64,000 nt of DNA, taken from positions 124,001 to 188,000 of the forward strand of contig NZ_JAUPED010000010.1 in assembly GCF_030552475.1 (NCBI RefSeq), written 5' to 3'. The position numbers and the translations under genes were made by a program. A model generated the notes under the pieces. The model was not told the origin of the DNA, ran no database searches, and saw nothing but the letters and a program-made list of their open reading frames with translations. Position 1 is the stretch's first letter, and the number at the start of each line of letters is the position of its first letter. Below, in pieces: positions 63,280 to 64,000 of this stretch. The DNA comes from Mariniflexile sp. AS56 (GTDB lineage Bacteria > Bacteroidota > Bacteroidia > Flavobacteriales > Flavobacteriaceae).

Positions 63280-64000
63280 TTAATTTAATTGGAGTGTATC
63301 TCTAAGAATTTCATCTTTATTAAATTTTTTATTCCAATACGAAGATTTTATAGTTTTTAATTTGGTTGCTTTTGTTGTTAACATTTTGGCATTTTCACCA
63401 TAGCCACTATTAAAAGTTTCTTCCCAACTTAATATATCATAGGGGAAATTTGGATTGAAATTTATTAAAAGTATTCTGTTTAATTCTGGATAAGAGATAG
63501 AATAGGTATTGGATGTTAAACTTGTAATAGCCTTATAAGCTTTTAAGGGAATATGGCTGAATCTTAAATTTTCAAAAGAAGGAATAATTTCTAAATTACC
63601 TGTAGGTAATGATTTTGGATTGATACGAAGTTGCGCCCATAATTCATTCTCTAAAATAGATTTCTTTATACTGAAAGCCTCATCTGCTTCACCTTCAAAA
63701 TAGGAGTGAGAAGTTACTTCAAATGGCTCACGATTATTAAGTTGCACATAAACATGCCCACACCATTCTTGTATGGAGCTCGAAACTTTTAGAGCGTGTT
63801 GATTGTTTGAGACAGGATAAAAAACACTTTGCATCGTGGAATATGGATAGACACCTGTATTGAAGTTTTTAGTAGAATTTAACTTTAAAACAGGAATATT
63901 GTTGGGGTTTTGCTTGTCTGCTTTTACTTGAGTGTCGGCTAGAAAATCTTCAGTAACATAAATTAAAACGGCATGTCCTTCTCTTATTTCTCCATAACGT
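63280..64000 (-). CDS. Conserved protein, 5' partial (often labelled septum formation inhibitor Maf)
   Basis: The frame is open from the right edge of the window through 240 codons to the stop at 63280, so the ATG at 63834 is internal. The visible part begins RYGEIREGHAVLIYVTEDFL and continues with IPVLKLNSTKNFNTGVYPYS and SSSIQEWCGHVYVQLNNREP. I recall close flavobacterial relatives labelled septum formation inhibitor Maf, but the known Maf fold motifs are not visible here, so that label should be doubted. Function unknown. Confidence 0.75.
   Translation of the reverse strand, partial: RYGEIREGHAVLIYVTEDFLADTQVKADKQNPNNIPVLKLNSTKNFNTGVYPYSTMQSVFYPVSNNQHALKVSSSIQEWCGHVYVQLNNREPFEVTSHSYFEGEADEAFSIKKSILENELWAQLRINPKSLPTGNLEIIPSFENLRFSHIPLKAYKAITSLTSNTYSISYPELNRILLINFNPNFPYDILSWEETFNSGYGENAKMLTTKATKLKTIKSSYWNKKFNKDEILRDTLQLN

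Noticed and set aside
1-64000. CRISPR arrays, rRNA genes or insertion sequences
   Set aside because: No regularly spaced repeats, rRNA-like sequence or transposase gene was seen on either strand by reading.

Overview
The window looks like a chromosome segment from a marine member of the Bacteroidota, most probably the Flavobacteriaceae. The evidence is low G+C, tandem SusC/SusD pairs, promoters of the TTG-N19-TAnnTTTG type, CTnDOT-like tra and RteC genes, and a housekeeping block typical of that family (YqgE, HU, fmt, recQ, DUF493, DUF4290, murA). No rRNA is present. One tRNA (Met, CAT anticodon) lies near 38.8 kb. Genus cannot be fixed from sequence reading alone.

Region 1 (1-17643, all + strand) is the 3' part of a polysaccharide utilisation locus joined to a galactose pathway. 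It holds a SusC cut by the window edge with its SusD, a second SusC/SusD pair, a large surface lipoprotein, an S1-type sulfatase with its formylglycine cysteine, a sodium/solute symporter, and galK, galT and galE. The likely logic is binding and import of a sulfated galactose-containing glycan, sulfate removal, sugar uptake and Leloir catabolism. No glycoside hydrolase or polysaccharide lyase is in the window, so the depolymerising enzymes must lie elsewhere.

Region 2 (about 17.7-36.4 kb) is an integrated conjugative element of the Bacteroides CTnDOT type. The left arm (+) carries ssb, a DUF6876 gene, a repeat-rich candidate oriT, a BfmA-like accessory protein, a MobB-like (DUF5712) relaxase, a MobC-like coupling ATPase and an AbiE toxin-antitoxin pair. 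The centre (-) is a compact tra operon: traE, F, G, I, J, K, M, N and a lipoprotein. The right arm has a peptidoglycan amidase (+), then a (-) operon of HTH protein, DnaD-like protein, DnaC-like ATPase and an endonuclease-like protein, then rteC. A perfect 13-bp inverted repeat lies between rteC and the HTH operon. No integrase was found, so the element may be immobilised, mobilised in trans, or incompletely bounded here.

Region 3 (36.6-47.7 kb) holds a membrane-bound LuxR-type regulator, a D-cysteine desulfhydrase-like gene, tRNA-Met and the conserved housekeeping block. MurA has Asp where the classical fosfomycin-target Cys sits. A G+C-rich structured intergenic element precedes the DUF493 gene.

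Region 4 (47.7-64 kb) holds a photolyase/SRPBCC/TspO/glutathione peroxidase/SDR/DUF2867 cluster that looks like a light and oxidative stress operon, a DUF2911 protein, and a coupled PIG-L/small membrane protein/SSS/Gfo operon. It ends with two cassette-like genes (GNAT, DUF2971), CorA, a short MscS channel and a partial conserved protein cut by the right edge. The 37-residue membrane protein at 57219-57332 is an easily missed gene.
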